A stretch of DNA of 64,000 bases from an uncultured Erysipelotrichaceae bacterium (GTDB lineage: Bacteria > Bacillota_I > Bacilli_A > RF39 > UBA660). Shown here piece after piece: positions 55,621 through 64,000 of the stretch; within the stretch, counting starts at the first letter, position 1; each line of letters opens with the position of its first letter. A program made the translations under genes and the position numbers. Where the stretch lies: NCBI GenBank assembly GCA_902761685.1, contig CACWLI010000004.1, forward strand, positions 1 through 64,000, read 5' to 3'. A model generated the notes under the pieces. It was not told the DNA's origin. It ran no database searches and saw only the letters and a list, made by a program, of their open reading frames with translations.

Positions 55621-56223
55621 TTATATTATTTTAATTAAATATAGTATTACTAATACTAAAGCTATAATACTAAGTAAATTCAAAAACCAATCTTTTCTTA
55701 AAAATTTAGGTAAATGAGTCCTAATAGCATTTAGTGATATATATAATAGAAAACCAATAATACCACCAACTACATTTAATATAATATCATCAACATCAAA
55801 ACTTCTACCAATAAAATGTTGAGTGACTTCTATTACTAAACTAGATAGCATTGATACTAAAGTAATTGTACCTAAATTTTTTATTCTACAATAACAACTA
55901 GCAAAATATCCAAATGGAATAAATAGCAAAATGTTACCTATTACTTGTTTATAAAAACCAGTAGTACCAAAATCATATCTAAGTATTTCTCTAAATGGCA
56001 TAAAATTTGTTGAATTATAAGCTTGAATATCTTGTGAAGTTACAAGTTGGAATAACACAAGTAAATAAGTTATAAAAAACAAATTAAAAATCTCTTCATG
56101 TAAGACAAATTTTCTTGACTCACCTTTAAAAAATATTGTTAATCTCATTATAACTAAGATTGATAATAAAACAGCTAAAGATGGCCAAGACATAATAATA
56201 ACTTCTTTAATTGCTAATTTCAT
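55621..56223 (-). CDS. VanZ-like membrane protein
   Basis: The 200-residue protein has about five helices and the VanZ signatures GNILLFIPFGY and SFDVDDIILNVVGGIIGF, with IEVTQ before the second. The family is linked to glycopeptide tolerance in some cases but its function is generally unknown. It overlaps yqfD by 17 bases, so it is expressed with this sporulation gene. Confidence 0.88.
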   Translation of the reverse strand: MKLAIKEVIIMSWPSLAVLLSILVIMRLTIFFKGESRKFVLHEEIFNLFFITYLLVLFQLVTSQDIQAYNSTNFMPFREILRYDFGTTGFYKQVIGNILLFIPFGYFASCYCRIKNLGTITLVSMLSSLVIEVTQHFIGRSFDVDDIILNVVGGIIGFLLYISLNAIRTHLPKFLRKDWFLNLLSIIALVLVILYLIKII

Positions 56224-57367
56224 TATTATCTCCTATTGATTCAATATTCGAAGTAAGTCCAATATTTTCATAAACTTTGAAAAATACTTCTATATACATT
56301 TTACTACTATTTACCTCTTTTTTCAAAACATTTTTAGAAATAATATACTCATCACTACTAAGCTTACTTTTTATCTCATTTTCACATTTCTCTATTCCTT
56401 TATTTAAAGCACCATCATAATCTAGTTTTATAGTTTCAGTCTTATATTCTATAATTTTTTCTTTATATATTATAAATGGTAAATATGGTTTATCTATTAC
56501 AACTTTATTTGTAGTTTCACTATCATCACTATTATACTTTCCAATAATAGTAAACTCTTTATTGTTTATTTTAATGTAATATCGATTAACTACTTTTCCA
56601 GTCTTAACTTTTTTATTATATGTTAAAGGAATATTAACTTTAGTTAAATACCATACCTCAGCATAAACTTTACCCTCTGATTTTACTTTATCAACCACTT
56701 CTTCATTCTTTAGTATATTTCCACTAATTAATACTTCACCTTTTTTTACGTAATCATTAACATCTCTTATTTTACTACCTGAATGAATTACTATATGTTT
56801 AATTAAACCATCTTTTTTAGCAATTATACTACTAGGATTAGATTCATAATTTGTATTATTCTTTACTCTTTTAGTTAAATTAACAATATACTTGCAACCC
56901 TTATTTTCTATTTCTAACCATTCCAATATATCTTCATTCTCTTTAAGAATATTTTCTTTTATTTTTTCTATTTCACTAAAACTCTTTTTCTTTTTATATA
57001 CACTAATTTCATTTTTATTTAAACTATCAATTATTTTATTTCTAATTAATTCATCATCAGTATTTATTTCAATATCAAAAATAGTAATAGATAAATTATA
57101 TAAAAGTAACAAACCAAAAAACATAGATATAATTAAATATCTATTCACATACATAAAATTTTTAATCTTATATTTTCCAAAATATGAAACGACATATGTT
57201 TCATATCTTCTTGAAATCTTTTTATAATCATCAAAAACAACATTCAAATAATAAGAGCAATCATTAATTTCTAAAGAATCATAATAAATTTTATTATATA
57301 TTAAATAATTAATAAAATGTTTACTTGAATCACATACTTTAATTCTAACTTTATTCATTAAATTCAA
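56207..57367 (-). CDS. yqfD: Sporulation protein YqfD
   Basis: The 386-residue protein has a cytosolic N-terminal part, one membrane helix (about 73-90) and a large outer domain with VKKGEVLISGNI and SEGKVYAEVWYL, as in YqfD. The gene is made in the mother cell under SigE in Bacillus and is needed for efficient sporulation. It overlaps yqfC by 17 bases. Confidence 0.93.
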   Translation of the reverse strand: MNLMNKVRIKVCDSSKHFINYLIYNKIYYDSLEINDCSYYLNVVFDDYKKISRRYETYVVSYFGKYKIKNFMYVNRYLIISMFFGLLLLYNLSITIFDIEINTDDELIRNKIIDSLNKNEISVYKKKKSFSEIEKIKENILKENEDILEWLEIENKGCKYIVNLTKRVKNNTNYESNPSSIIAKKDGLIKHIVIHSGSKIRDVNDYVKKGEVLISGNILKNEEVVDKVKSEGKVYAEVWYLTKVNIPLTYNKKVKTGKVVNRYYIKINNKEFTIIGKYNSDDSETTNKVVIDKPYLPFIIYKEKIIEYKTETIKLDYDGALNKGIEKCENEIKSKLSSDEYIISKNVLKKEVNSSKMYIEVFFKVYENIGLTSNIESIGDNNEISN

Positions 57368-57578
57368 TTCCCTTAATATTACCTTTAATTATCATTTCAT
57401 ATTCATCAAGAGCACTAATTATTAAATTGCTTCCCTTTATTATTAATATTTTATTCTTGATACTTATACTTATTTTACTAGAACTTATATCAATAATATT
57501 AATATAGTTAATTAAATGAATATTGTTTTCTTTTATATGTATTTCATAATTATCATCTTTTATTATATTTTTAATCAT
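57351..57578 (-). CDS. yqfC: Sporulation protein YqfC
   Basis: I start at the ATG at 57578, because the longer frame to 57620 lies inside the upstream terminator. The 75-residue product has the YqfC pattern: ENNIHLINYINI, then SISIKNKILIIKGSNLIIS and GNIKGIEF. It pairs with YqfD. No good ribosome site is visible, and a SigE-type promoter could not be confirmed by eye. Confidence 0.85.
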   Translation of the reverse strand: MIKNIIKDDNYEIHIKENNIHLINYINIIDISSSKISISIKNKILIIKGSNLIISALDEYEMIIKGNIKGIEFNE

Positions 57579-57601
57579 ATTATATATTATTATTAAATAA
57601 T

Positions 57602-57634
57602 AAAAAAAATACGAAATCATTCAAGATTTCATAT
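57602..57634 (-). terminator. Rho-independent terminator of the MgtC-like gene
   Basis: ATATGAAATC pairs with GATTTCGTAT (one wobble) around six bases, followed by eight T. The stop codon starts at the stem base. Confidence 0.85.
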
Positions 57635-58314
57635 TATTCTTCATTTCTAACCTCATAAACAGATTTCATAGAGATTAATTTGCTAATAATTTCATTTTTA
57701 GAAGTACTCTTGGTATCATATGTAACACTTACATTTAACACTTCAAGTTTTTTATCTTTAATTACATTTGTATCTTTTTTAATATTTTGAATAGTTATCT
57801 TTTCTTTTTTAAAGAAATCCTCTATTTCTTCTATCGTCTTAGAAGTATTATTTAGTGTAATAGTTAAGTCTAATACTTCATATCTTTCAAATTTTCCATT
57901 CATTTCATGATTAATAGATAATACAAAAAATACCATTAATGTTGCTACAACTGCAGCTAAATAATAACCCATTCCAACAGCTATTCCAATACAAGTAACC
58001 GAAAGTATTCCAGCTGCCGTAGTTACACCTCTTACATTAATACCATTTCTAATAATTGTACCAGCACCTATAAATCCAATACCAGCAAGTATTTGAGATG
58101 GAATACGAGATGCATCAATATCATAATAATAAGACATAAACTCACTTGCCATAACAACCAAAGCTGAACTAAGTCCAATAATAGCATGTGTACCAAAACC
58201 AGCAGGCTTATTTAATGATGATCTTTCAATACCAATTATTCCGGCTAGCACACAACTTAAAAATAGTTTAAGTATTATTTCAAATAAATCAGAACTAACA
58301 AATTCACTTAACAT
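57634..58314 (-). CDS. MgtC/SapB family membrane protein
   Basis: The 226-residue protein has about five helices with GIERSSLNKPAGFGTH, GIGFIGAGTI and VRGVTTAAGI, the MgtC signature, and a C-terminal ACT-like soluble domain (about 140-226). MgtC proteins adjust to low magnesium in some bacteria. A TATAAT with extended TG lies in the 52-base leader. Confidence 0.9.
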   Translation of the reverse strand: MLSEFVSSDLFEIILKLFLSCVLAGIIGIERSSLNKPAGFGTHAIIGLSSALVVMASEFMSYYYDIDASRIPSQILAGIGFIGAGTIIRNGINVRGVTTAAGILSVTCIGIAVGMGYYLAAVVATLMVFFVLSINHEMNGKFERYEVLDLTITLNNTSKTIEEIEDFFKKEKITIQNIKKDTNVIKDKKLEVLNVSVTYDTKSTSKNEIISKLISMKSVYEVRNEE

Positions 58315-58350
58315 ATAATTTCCCTCTATTCTATAGAAAAATTATAACAT

Positions 58351-58375
58351 AAAAAAAGGAATATTGCTATTCCTT
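58351..58375 (-). terminator. Rho-independent terminator of the hybrid histidine kinase
   Basis: AAGGAAT pairs with ATTCCTT around six bases, followed by seven T. The kinase stop TAG (58367-58369) overlaps the hairpin. Confidence 0.8.
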
Positions 58376-60325
58376 ATTTTCATTATTATTAACATTATAA
58401 TTATTAACTGTAACTTCAGCATGTTCAACATTTATTACAGCTGTATTTTCAAGATTTTCTTTTTTTATAACCTTCTTTTCTTCTTTACCATCTCCTAATA
58501 TACTTGTTAGTTTTCTAGAAACAACATCTCTAGTAAATGGTTTTGGTAAATAATCATCAAATCCCATAGCAGTATACTTTTCAAAAGCTCCAGTCATAGC
58601 ATCAGCAGTAAGTGCAATTATAACTGAATTAAAGTTTGGCATAGCTCTAATATATTTTATTGCTTCTTCTCCACCCATTATAGGCATCTTAATATCCATT
58701 AAAACAATATCATAATTGTTGTTCATTTCAATCTTTTCTAATGCTTCTTTACCATTATAACATTCATCAATTGTAAAGTTATAATCTCTTACAGCCTTCT
58801 TAAATACTTTAATATTTAACATATTATCATCAACAACAAGTAATCTCTTACCGCTATAATCCACTTTTTCAATCTTACGTTCACTTTCACGTTTCAACGC
58901 TTCAAGTGCTTCTTTATCACCTATTTTTTGTGGCAATACAACAGTAAATGTTGATCCAACCATATATTCACTGTCTACTTTAACAGTACCACCCATTAAA
59001 TCTATTAAAGTTTTAGTAATATTTAAACCTAATCCAGTACCTTGAACATTACTTGTTTTTTCAACTCCAAGTCTATCATACTTAGCAAATAATTTATCTA
59101 TATCTTCTGGTTTTACTCCTCTACCAGTATCTTTAACTATTATTTGTAAACTTTGTGATGCATCTAACCAGTTAACAATATAATCAACATGACCACCATC
59201 AGTATATTTATATGCATTTGATAAGAAATTGTTAAGAATTTGTTTAATTCTAATTCTGTCTCCAAATAGTACTTCAGGTAAATTTTCAGCAATAGATACA
59301 TTAAATTCTAAATTCTTTTCAGCAAACTTAGTTCTATTAATCTTAGCAACACTTTCAAACTCTTCTCTAGGATCATAATTTTCTTCTACTATATCAAGTT
59401 TACCACTTTCAATTTTACTAATGTCTAAGATACTACCAATTATTTCAAGCAACGTATTACTTGCATTAATTATATCTTTAGTATCTTCTCTTACCTCTTC
59501 TGGTACTTTATCATTAAATGAATCAATATCTTCACTTAAACCAACAATAGCATTAAGTGGTGTTCTAAGTTCATGAGACATACTACTTAAGAATTCACTC
59601 TTAGCAAGACTAGCTGCTTCAGCTCTTTCTTTCTCAGTCTTCTCATACTCAACTAATTTAACATCAGGGTTTTCTATTGTAAAATACATAACAAATGTTG
59701 TAATTACAAATAGAGATGATATTAAAAATATGTCAGGATTAGCAAATTGAATTAAACTTATAAAAATTCCTAAAACAAAAGTTACTAGTAAAGGTAATAT
59801 TTGCTTCAACTTTTTTAATACACTAGTATATTTAATAATAATTAAACCAAAAAGAATTAAATCATATATAAATGCTTCTATATAAACAACATATGTACTA
59901 AGCCCCATAGGAATAAATAATTCACCAATATTTTTAAATTCTAATGATCCAAAAAATATAACTAATATTTCTCCAAAATATAAAGAAACTAATACTTTTA
60001 CAATTTTTATATTAAATAATTCTTTTATATTCTCTGTTTCATATATAACACTAAACATATACATTGCAAAAAGAACAATCCATAAAGAATACCAAAACAA
60101 AGTTAACCTATTGAATAAAATATACATTACAGAAGTAGATGCCATTCCATTTTTTAACAATAAATAACTTGCCATTTCAGTTAAAAGATCAAGCAAAACA
60201 ACTATAATTAAATAACCATATATTTTATTATCAAATTTTTTTATTCTTTTTTTACTAAAAAAAACTATTGATAAGATTAATATATTTATTAATGAACAAA
60301 TCGAAATAACCAAATTAGTTTCCAT
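58367..60325 (-). CDS. Hybrid histidine kinase with receiver domain
   Basis: The 652-residue protein has seven membrane helices (about 5-215) and no extracellular domain. HisKA has His251 in SHELRTPLN, and the ATPase domain has KQILNNFLSNAYKYT, DTGRG and GTGLGL. A receiver domain carries Asp544 in LMDIKMP. The tail is rich in Asn, Val and Glu. No response regulator with an output domain is adjacent. TTGACA at about 60350 suggests a promoter but no well-spaced -10 is clear. Confidence 0.93.
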   Translation of the reverse strand: METNLVISICSLINILILSIVFFSKKRIKKFDNKIYGYLIIVVLLDLLTEMASYLLLKNGMASTSVMYILFNRLTLFWYSLWIVLFAMYMFSVIYETENIKELFNIKIVKVLVSLYFGEILVIFFGSLEFKNIGELFIPMGLSTYVVYIEAFIYDLILFGLIIIKYTSVLKKLKQILPLLVTFVLGIFISLIQFANPDIFLISSLFVITTFVMYFTIENPDVKLVEYEKTEKERAEAASLAKSEFLSSMSHELRTPLNAIVGLSEDIDSFNDKVPEEVREDTKDIINASNTLLEIIGSILDISKIESGKLDIVEENYDPREEFESVAKINRTKFAEKNLEFNVSIAENLPEVLFGDRIRIKQILNNFLSNAYKYTDGGHVDYIVNWLDASQSLQIIVKDTGRGVKPEDIDKLFAKYDRLGVEKTSNVQGTGLGLNITKTLIDLMGGTVKVDSEYMVGSTFTVVLPQKIGDKEALEALKRESERKIEKVDYSGKRLLVVDDNMLNIKVFKKAVRDYNFTIDECYNGKEALEKIEMNNNYDIVLMDIKMPIMGGEEAIKYIRAMPNFNSVIIALTADAMTGAFEKYTAMGFDDYLPKPFTRDVVSRKLTSILGDGKEEKKVIKKENLENTAVINVEHAEVTVNNYNVNNNENKE

Positions 60326-60380
60326 ATTATCACCATTATAATTTTATAATATTTTGTCAATAATTAAAAGCATTTTTTAA

Positions 60381-60420
60381 AAAAAAATAAAAAGTATTGA
60401 TTTTATTTCAATACTTTTTT
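60381..60420 (-). terminator. Rho-independent terminator of the acyl-CoA ligase gene
   Basis: AAAAAGTATTGA and TCAATACTTTTT form a long stem around seven bases containing the stop codon, followed by nine T after one A. Confidence 0.9.
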
Positions 60421-62259
60421 TAATTCATTACTTAAAATAATTATATTTCTTTCATCATCAACATATTTTTTTGCTTCATTTTCTAATTCTTTATAATCTA
60501 TTTTATTTATTTTCGTAAGTGGGAATTCATCAACAAAAAATACTTTATAAGGAACATTTACATCAGGCATTGTATTTAATACGTTTGAACAAATATTATT
60601 TGATATAGACTCTTCATTTCCTTTTTCACTTTCTTTTATTTTAACAAAAGCTACTGGAACATGTCTTTCCAATTCATTTGGCATTGCAACAACAACGCAA
60701 TTCTCAATTCTTTCGTCTCCTAATATTAATGTTTCTATATTTGAAGGAAAAAGTTTATTTCCGCTTCTTACAATCATTCTTTTCATTCTACCAATAATAT
60801 AAACATTACCATCTTTATCGATTGTTCCCAAATCACCAGTATGAAGATATTTTTTTCCGTCTGGATGTATTTTTATGATATCATTAGTAGCTTTTAAATT
60901 TCCATAATATTCCTTCATTATAGTTGGAGAACTAATACAGATTTCGCCAGTTTCTCCAACTTGTAATTCATCTAACGTTTCAGGAGAAAAAACGGAAATG
61001 ACATTTTTTATATATGGTATTCCAACCGATCCTTCTTTATAACAATCATCAAATGAATAAACAGCTGCTGCTGAGACTTCCGTCATACCATAACCTTGTG
61101 ATAAATAATGAGAGGAATTGTGTTGTTTAAAAAATTCATTTATTTCTCTTTCTAATTCCACATTAAGAACATCTCCACCAGAAATAGCAGATTTTAAATA
61201 AGATAAATCCATCTTATCTATATCTTTATCTTTTATAAATAAATCCCATAATATAGGTCCGCTTAAAACATGATTTGGTTTATATTTCTTCATTAATTTT
61301 GGAAAATCTTCAGGAGTAAAACTAGGAATTAATACGTTTTTAAACCCTAGATATAGTGGATCATGTATAGCATTTACTAAGCAATAAGCAATAAATGGAG
61401 GTAAAAATGTTAAAAATGTATCTTTCTCTTTTAAATTATATTCAGATATTTCTTGTGTTAATGCCATTGCATTAAAATTCTCGTTAACTAATACAACACC
61501 TTTAGGAAAGCCTGTTGTACCTCCAGTATGAACAATTGTTACAGGATAATTTTCCTTAAATGGAAAATCTATACTTTTATCATAATTATTACCATCATTT
61601 AAGAATTTTTTCCAACTAATAATACCATCATTATGTGTTTTTTTATTTTTAATGCTTGAAATCATTTTAATAGGAATTGGTAATGATTCTAAAGGTGAAA
61701 CTTCAATAATATTATCAATTTCTAAATCTTTCACTTCATCAATAAACAAATCCACCATAAATAAACAATTAGAATTTGTTTCAACTAATATTTTAGATAT
61801 ATCATCTTTTTTTAATCTTGGATCAATTGCATTTGTTACAGCACCTATTCTATTAATAGCATAAAAAATATAAACCATTTCTGGTGTTGTAGGTAAAGCC
61901 ATAGTTACAATATCTCCAGGTTTTACACCTTTACTTTTTAATGATTTAGCAACTTTTTCAACATTATTGAAAAATTCTTTATAAGTTATATTCCTTTTAA
62001 AATATTGAAAAGCAGTAAGATTACTATCTTTATATTTATCATAAACAAATTGAAAAGCTGTCTTTTTTGGAATATCAACAAGTAATGATTTCCTAGGATA
62101 ATACTTTAACCATTGCTTATCAATACTTGAGTAACCAACAGGTGGACCTTGCAATACTCCACTAGCTAAATCCCTTAAATATAAATCTCGTTGTTTTTTT
62201 TCTTCATCGCTTAATTCAGAAATCTGTCTTTTTAAATTTATTAAGTCTTCTTTTTCCAT
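60403..62259 (-). CDS. AMP-dependent acyl-CoA synthetase/ligase
   Basis: The 618-residue protein belongs to the ANL superfamily: HTGGTTGFPKG (244-254), YGMTEVSAA, the TGDLGTIDKDG segment, and a C-terminal lysine in LTKINKIDY. It activates an acid to its AMP ester and probably a CoA thioester, most likely a fatty or aryl acid; the substrate is not readable. The upstream region has operator-like palindromes and a weak promoter, so it is probably regulated. It forms a single-gene unit. Confidence 0.88.
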   Translation of the reverse strand: MEKEDLINLKRQISELSDEEKKQRDLYLRDLASGVLQGPPVGYSSIDKQWLKYYPRKSLLVDIPKKTAFQFVYDKYKDSNLTAFQYFKRNITYKEFFNNVEKVAKSLKSKGVKPGDIVTMALPTTPEMVYIFYAINRIGAVTNAIDPRLKKDDISKILVETNSNCLFMVDLFIDEVKDLEIDNIIEVSPLESLPIPIKMISSIKNKKTHNDGIISWKKFLNDGNNYDKSIDFPFKENYPVTIVHTGGTTGFPKGVVLVNENFNAMALTQEISEYNLKEKDTFLTFLPPFIAYCLVNAIHDPLYLGFKNVLIPSFTPEDFPKLMKKYKPNHVLSGPILWDLFIKDKDIDKMDLSYLKSAISGGDVLNVELEREINEFFKQHNSSHYLSQGYGMTEVSAAAVYSFDDCYKEGSVGIPYIKNVISVFSPETLDELQVGETGEICISSPTIMKEYYGNLKATNDIIKIHPDGKKYLHTGDLGTIDKDGNVYIIGRMKRMIVRSGNKLFPSNIETLILGDERIENCVVVAMPNELERHVPVAFVKIKESEKGNEESISNNICSNVLNTMPDVNVPYKVFFVDEFPLTKINKIDYKELENEAKKYVDDERNIIILSNELKKVLK

Positions 62260-62283
62260 AATTATCTCCTATCGAATAAAATG

Positions 62284-62312
62284 ACTTTATCATAATTGAA
62301 AGTTCAATGCAA
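62284..62312 (-). promoter_or_regulatory. Promoter of the acyl-CoA ligase gene
   Basis: TTGCAT (62307-62312) and TAAAGT (62284-62289) are 17 bases apart, with an extended TG before the -10. It is weak, and palindromes lie over both parts. Confidence 0.55.
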
Positions 62313-62328
62313 ATGATATGTATCATTT
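62295..62328. repeat. Two adjacent palindromes (candidate operators)
   Basis: ATTGAA-AG-TTCAAT (62295-62308) and AAATGATA-TG-TATCATTT (62311-62328) are both perfect. They cover the spacer and -35 of the ligase promoter. Confidence 0.6.
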
Positions 62329-62362
62329 GTGTTACACGATTTACAAAAATATTTAATGTTGC

Positions 62363-62380
62363 GATACATTTGTGATACAT
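62363..62380. repeat. Direct repeat GATACAT-N4-GATACAT
   Basis: GATACAT at 62363-62369 and 62374-62380, ten bases upstream of the -35 of the plus-strand gene. It shares ATGTATCA with the palindrome nearby, suggesting one protein binds both. Confidence 0.5.
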
Positions 62381-62390
62381 AGAATAATAT

Positions 62391-62419
62391 TTGATATATT
62401 TTACTTTTTAATATATAAT
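62391..62419 (+). promoter_or_regulatory. Promoter of the exported protein gene
   Basis: TTGATA (62391-62396) and TATAAT (62414-62419) are exactly 17 bases apart. Confidence 0.8.
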
Positions 62420-62442
62420 TTAATTATAATAAAGAGGTTTGT

Positions 62443-63225
62443 ATGAAAAAGAATACAATTATGGATATAATTTTACTTTTATTAATTATTAATCTATCAT
62501 GTTTTGTAATTGGATATTTAAATAGAGATAGAATTAGTAATATCAAAGAAGAAGATGTACCTGAAGAAAAATTTGTAACAAGAAAAGTTGATGATAATAA
62601 TGAATCTAACACTGAAGATGAAGTCGTTGATATAAAGGAAGAAGTTAAAGAAAAGAAACTAAGAAATACATATTCTAACGAAAAAATACTTAGTCCTATT
62701 AACATATCAGGTAATAAACATTTTGTAAAAGATTTAGATAACTTTTTAAAAGATGATGAAAGATATATTACTACTAAATATACTAAAAGTGATAAGAATC
62801 TTTCTATAGAAGATGATAGACTTGTATTTGATAACTATGAAATAATATGTGAAGAAAATGAAAGAGATTGTAATAAGGAAGACTATTATGATAGATATAT
62901 AATCTATGGAATTGATAATATAAATAATGCATATTATGCCAGAATAAATTCCGAAGATTCTGGAGTTAGTATATTTGTAACCACAACTGATAATAGAATA
63001 TTTACTATATATTTTTCTACAAATAGCAAATATTACGATAATATAAATATTCGAGAATATAAAGTTGATAATATTAATTCATATTATTTTATAAATTGTT
63101 ATGAAGATAATTGCTCACAATTACAAGATAGTATAACTATTACTACTACTGATGGCAAAATATATTCTGATTATTGTTTTGAAGATGAAAAGAATTGTTC
63201 ATTTAAAGAACTTTTAAACAAATAA
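62443..63225 (+). CDS. Membrane-anchored protein of unknown function
   Basis: The 260-residue protein has an N-terminal membrane helix (about 8-27), a Glu/Asp/Lys-rich linker (30-75) and an outer domain. The outer domain has two similar edges (SIFVTTTDNRIFTIYF and SITITTTDGKIYSDYC) and about six cysteines in the second half. No family is recognised. It diverges from the acyl-CoA ligase and has AAAGAGG before the ATG. Confidence 0.75.
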   Translation: MKKNTIMDIILLLLIINLSCFVIGYLNRDRISNIKEEDVPEEKFVTRKVDDNNESNTEDEVVDIKEEVKEKKLRNTYSNEKILSPINISGNKHFVKDLDNFLKDDERYITTKYTKSDKNLSIEDDRLVFDNYEIICEENERDCNKEDYYDRYIIYGIDNINNAYYARINSEDSGVSIFVTTTDNRIFTIYFSTNSKYYDNINIREYKVDNINSYYFINCYEDNCSQLQDSITITTTDGKIYSDYCFEDEKNCSFKELLNK

Positions 63226-63251
63226 AAATTATGGTTTAAGCCATAATTTTT
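63225..63251. terminator. Bidirectional terminator between the exported gene and the ABC exporter
   Basis: AAAATTATGG and CCATAATTTT form a perfect ten-base stem around TTTAAG, with a T run on the plus strand and A/T rich flank on the other. Confidence 0.85.
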
Positions 63252-64000
63252 TTAATTTTGAAATTGTGAATTATATAATTCTGCATAAAAACCATTTTTC
63301 TTTAATAATTCTTCATGATTTCCTTGCTCTACTATATTTCCATCTTTCATAACAAGTATTAAATCTGCATTTTTAATAGTAGATAATCTATGTGCGATTA
63401 TAAAAGATGTTCTTCCTTCTGTTAGTTTATCCATTGCTTTTTGAACTAATTCTTCTGTTCTTGTATCTACACTAGAAGTAGCTTCATCAAGAATTAAGAA
63501 TGGTGAGTCTTCAATCATACCACGTGCAATAGTTAATAATTGTTTCTGACCAGCTGATATTGAATCATTATCTGATAATTTATAATTCAATGTTTTAGGA
63601 AGAGATTTAACAAAATGATCTATTCCAACAATTTCTAAAGCTTCCCATATTTTTTCATCTGAAATATGTTCTTGATTAAACTTAATATTCTCTTTTATTG
63701 TTCCATTAAATAACCATGTATCTTGAAGTACCATTATAAATAAATCATGTATATTTTCTCTTGTTAAATCTTTTATTGATACTCCATCAATTTTAATATC
63801 TCCATTATTTATTTCATAGAATTTCATTAAAAGATTAACCATTGTAGTTTTACCTGCTCCTGTTGGACCTACTATTGCTATTTTTTGACCAGGTTTTACT
63901 TTTGCACTAAAGTCTTTAATAATTGTTTTATCTTTATCATAACCAAATTTAACATGTTCAAATTCTATGTTACCTTTTACTTTGTTTTTATCAAGTTTAC
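63252..64000 (-). CDS. ABC exporter ATP-binding domain, 5'-truncated by the window edge
   Basis: The frame runs from the stop at 63252 to the window end with no start. It is the nucleotide-binding domain of an MsbA/LmrA-type exporter: FGYDKDKTIIKDFSAKV, Walker A GPTGAGKTT, a Q-loop QDTWLFNGTIKENI, signature SAGQK, Walker B LILDEATSSVD, and H-loop IIAHRLSTI. All catalytic residues are present. The membrane domain must lie beyond 64000. The transported substrate cannot be told. Confidence 0.92.
   Translation of the reverse strand, partial: KLDKNKVKGNIEFEHVKFGYDKDKTIIKDFSAKVKPGQKIAIVGPTGAGKTTMVNLLMKFYEINNGDIKIDGVSIKDLTRENIHDLFIMVLQDTWLFNGTIKENIKFNQEHISDEKIWEALEIVGIDHFVKSLPKTLNYKLSDNDSISAGQKQLLTIARGMIEDSPFLILDEATSSVDTRTEELVQKAMDKLTEGRTSFIIAHRLSTIKNADLILVMKDGNIVEQGNHEELLKKNGFYAELYNSQFQN

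Noticed and set aside
60326..60360. Promoter of the histidine kinase
   Set aside because: TTGACA is present but the nearest TATAAT is only about 14 bases away, outside the normal range.
62424..62705. Minus-strand hydrophobic frame opposite the exported protein
   Set aside because: It covers the plus-strand promoter and the start of a better supported gene; its Ser/Phe composition is typical of an antisense frame.

Overview
The window is AT-rich Bacillota DNA from an endospore former. Evidence for sporulation is spoIIGA-sigE, sigG, a SpoVD-type penicillin-binding protein, yqfC and yqfD. Gene content is otherwise Bacillota-like: LexA, HrcA with CIRCE operators, a T-box ahead of pheST, the ecfA-ecfA-ecfT-truA block, and the ybeY-dgkA-cdd-era-yqzL-recO block. 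Very low GC, compact overlapping genes and many short membrane-anchored unknowns suggest an uncultured host-associated lineage (RF39-like Bacilli or a similarly reduced clostridial group); the class cannot be fixed from the window. The code is standard: TAA, TAG and TGA all end genes and Trp is TGG. About nine tenths of the genes are on the minus strand. I saw no tRNA, rRNA, CRISPR array, IS element or prophage.

Layout. 1-9,200: exported fragment, GH31 glycosidase, HerA-like ATPase, DUF2628 membrane protein, truA and a degenerate ECF transporter module. 9,260-21,000: pilin, engB, nrnA, ackA, membrane unknowns, frr, T-box-controlled pheST, proS and a second pilin. 21,700-26,000 (plus strand): PilB/GspE-type ATPase, spoVD, lexA. 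26,000-29,500: amber-interrupted gene, rhomboid protease, TspO-like protein, rluD, lspA. 29,500-36,600: ylmC, sigG, two large membrane-anchored unknowns, sigE, spoIIGA and an unknown. 36,600-40,300: bL28-like gene and a four-gene WXG100/type VII-like cluster. 40,400-45,600: murB, thioredoxin-like protein, rpsD with structured leader, degenerate folD, cyclophilin, and a pilin carrying a LamG domain. 45,700-52,600: chaperone operon hrcA-grpE-unknown-dnaK-pepF-dnaJ behind two CIRCE sites. 52,600-57,600: recO, yqzL, era, cdd, dgkA, ybeY, vanZ-like, yqfD, yqfC. 57,600-64,000: MgtC-like protein, hybrid histidine kinase, acyl-CoA ligase with operator-like palindromes, exported unknown, truncated ABC exporter.

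How the parts connect. The sporulation genes cover pro-sigma-E production and processing, sigma-G and mother-cell functions, and spoIIGA has a Spo0A-box-like promoter. Three type IV prepilins and one assembly ATPase are scattered over 36 kb with no platform protein in view. A DUF2628 protein shares a C-terminal motif with the LamG pilin, which suggests one extracellular system with parts at several loci. The WXG100 cluster points to a type VII-like secretion system whose motor lies outside the window. Several familiar genes have lost defining residues (ECF ATPases, FolD) or gained unusual ones (a cysteine cluster in GrpE). Many rho-independent terminators overlap the stop codon of the gene they end, which helps validate small genes.
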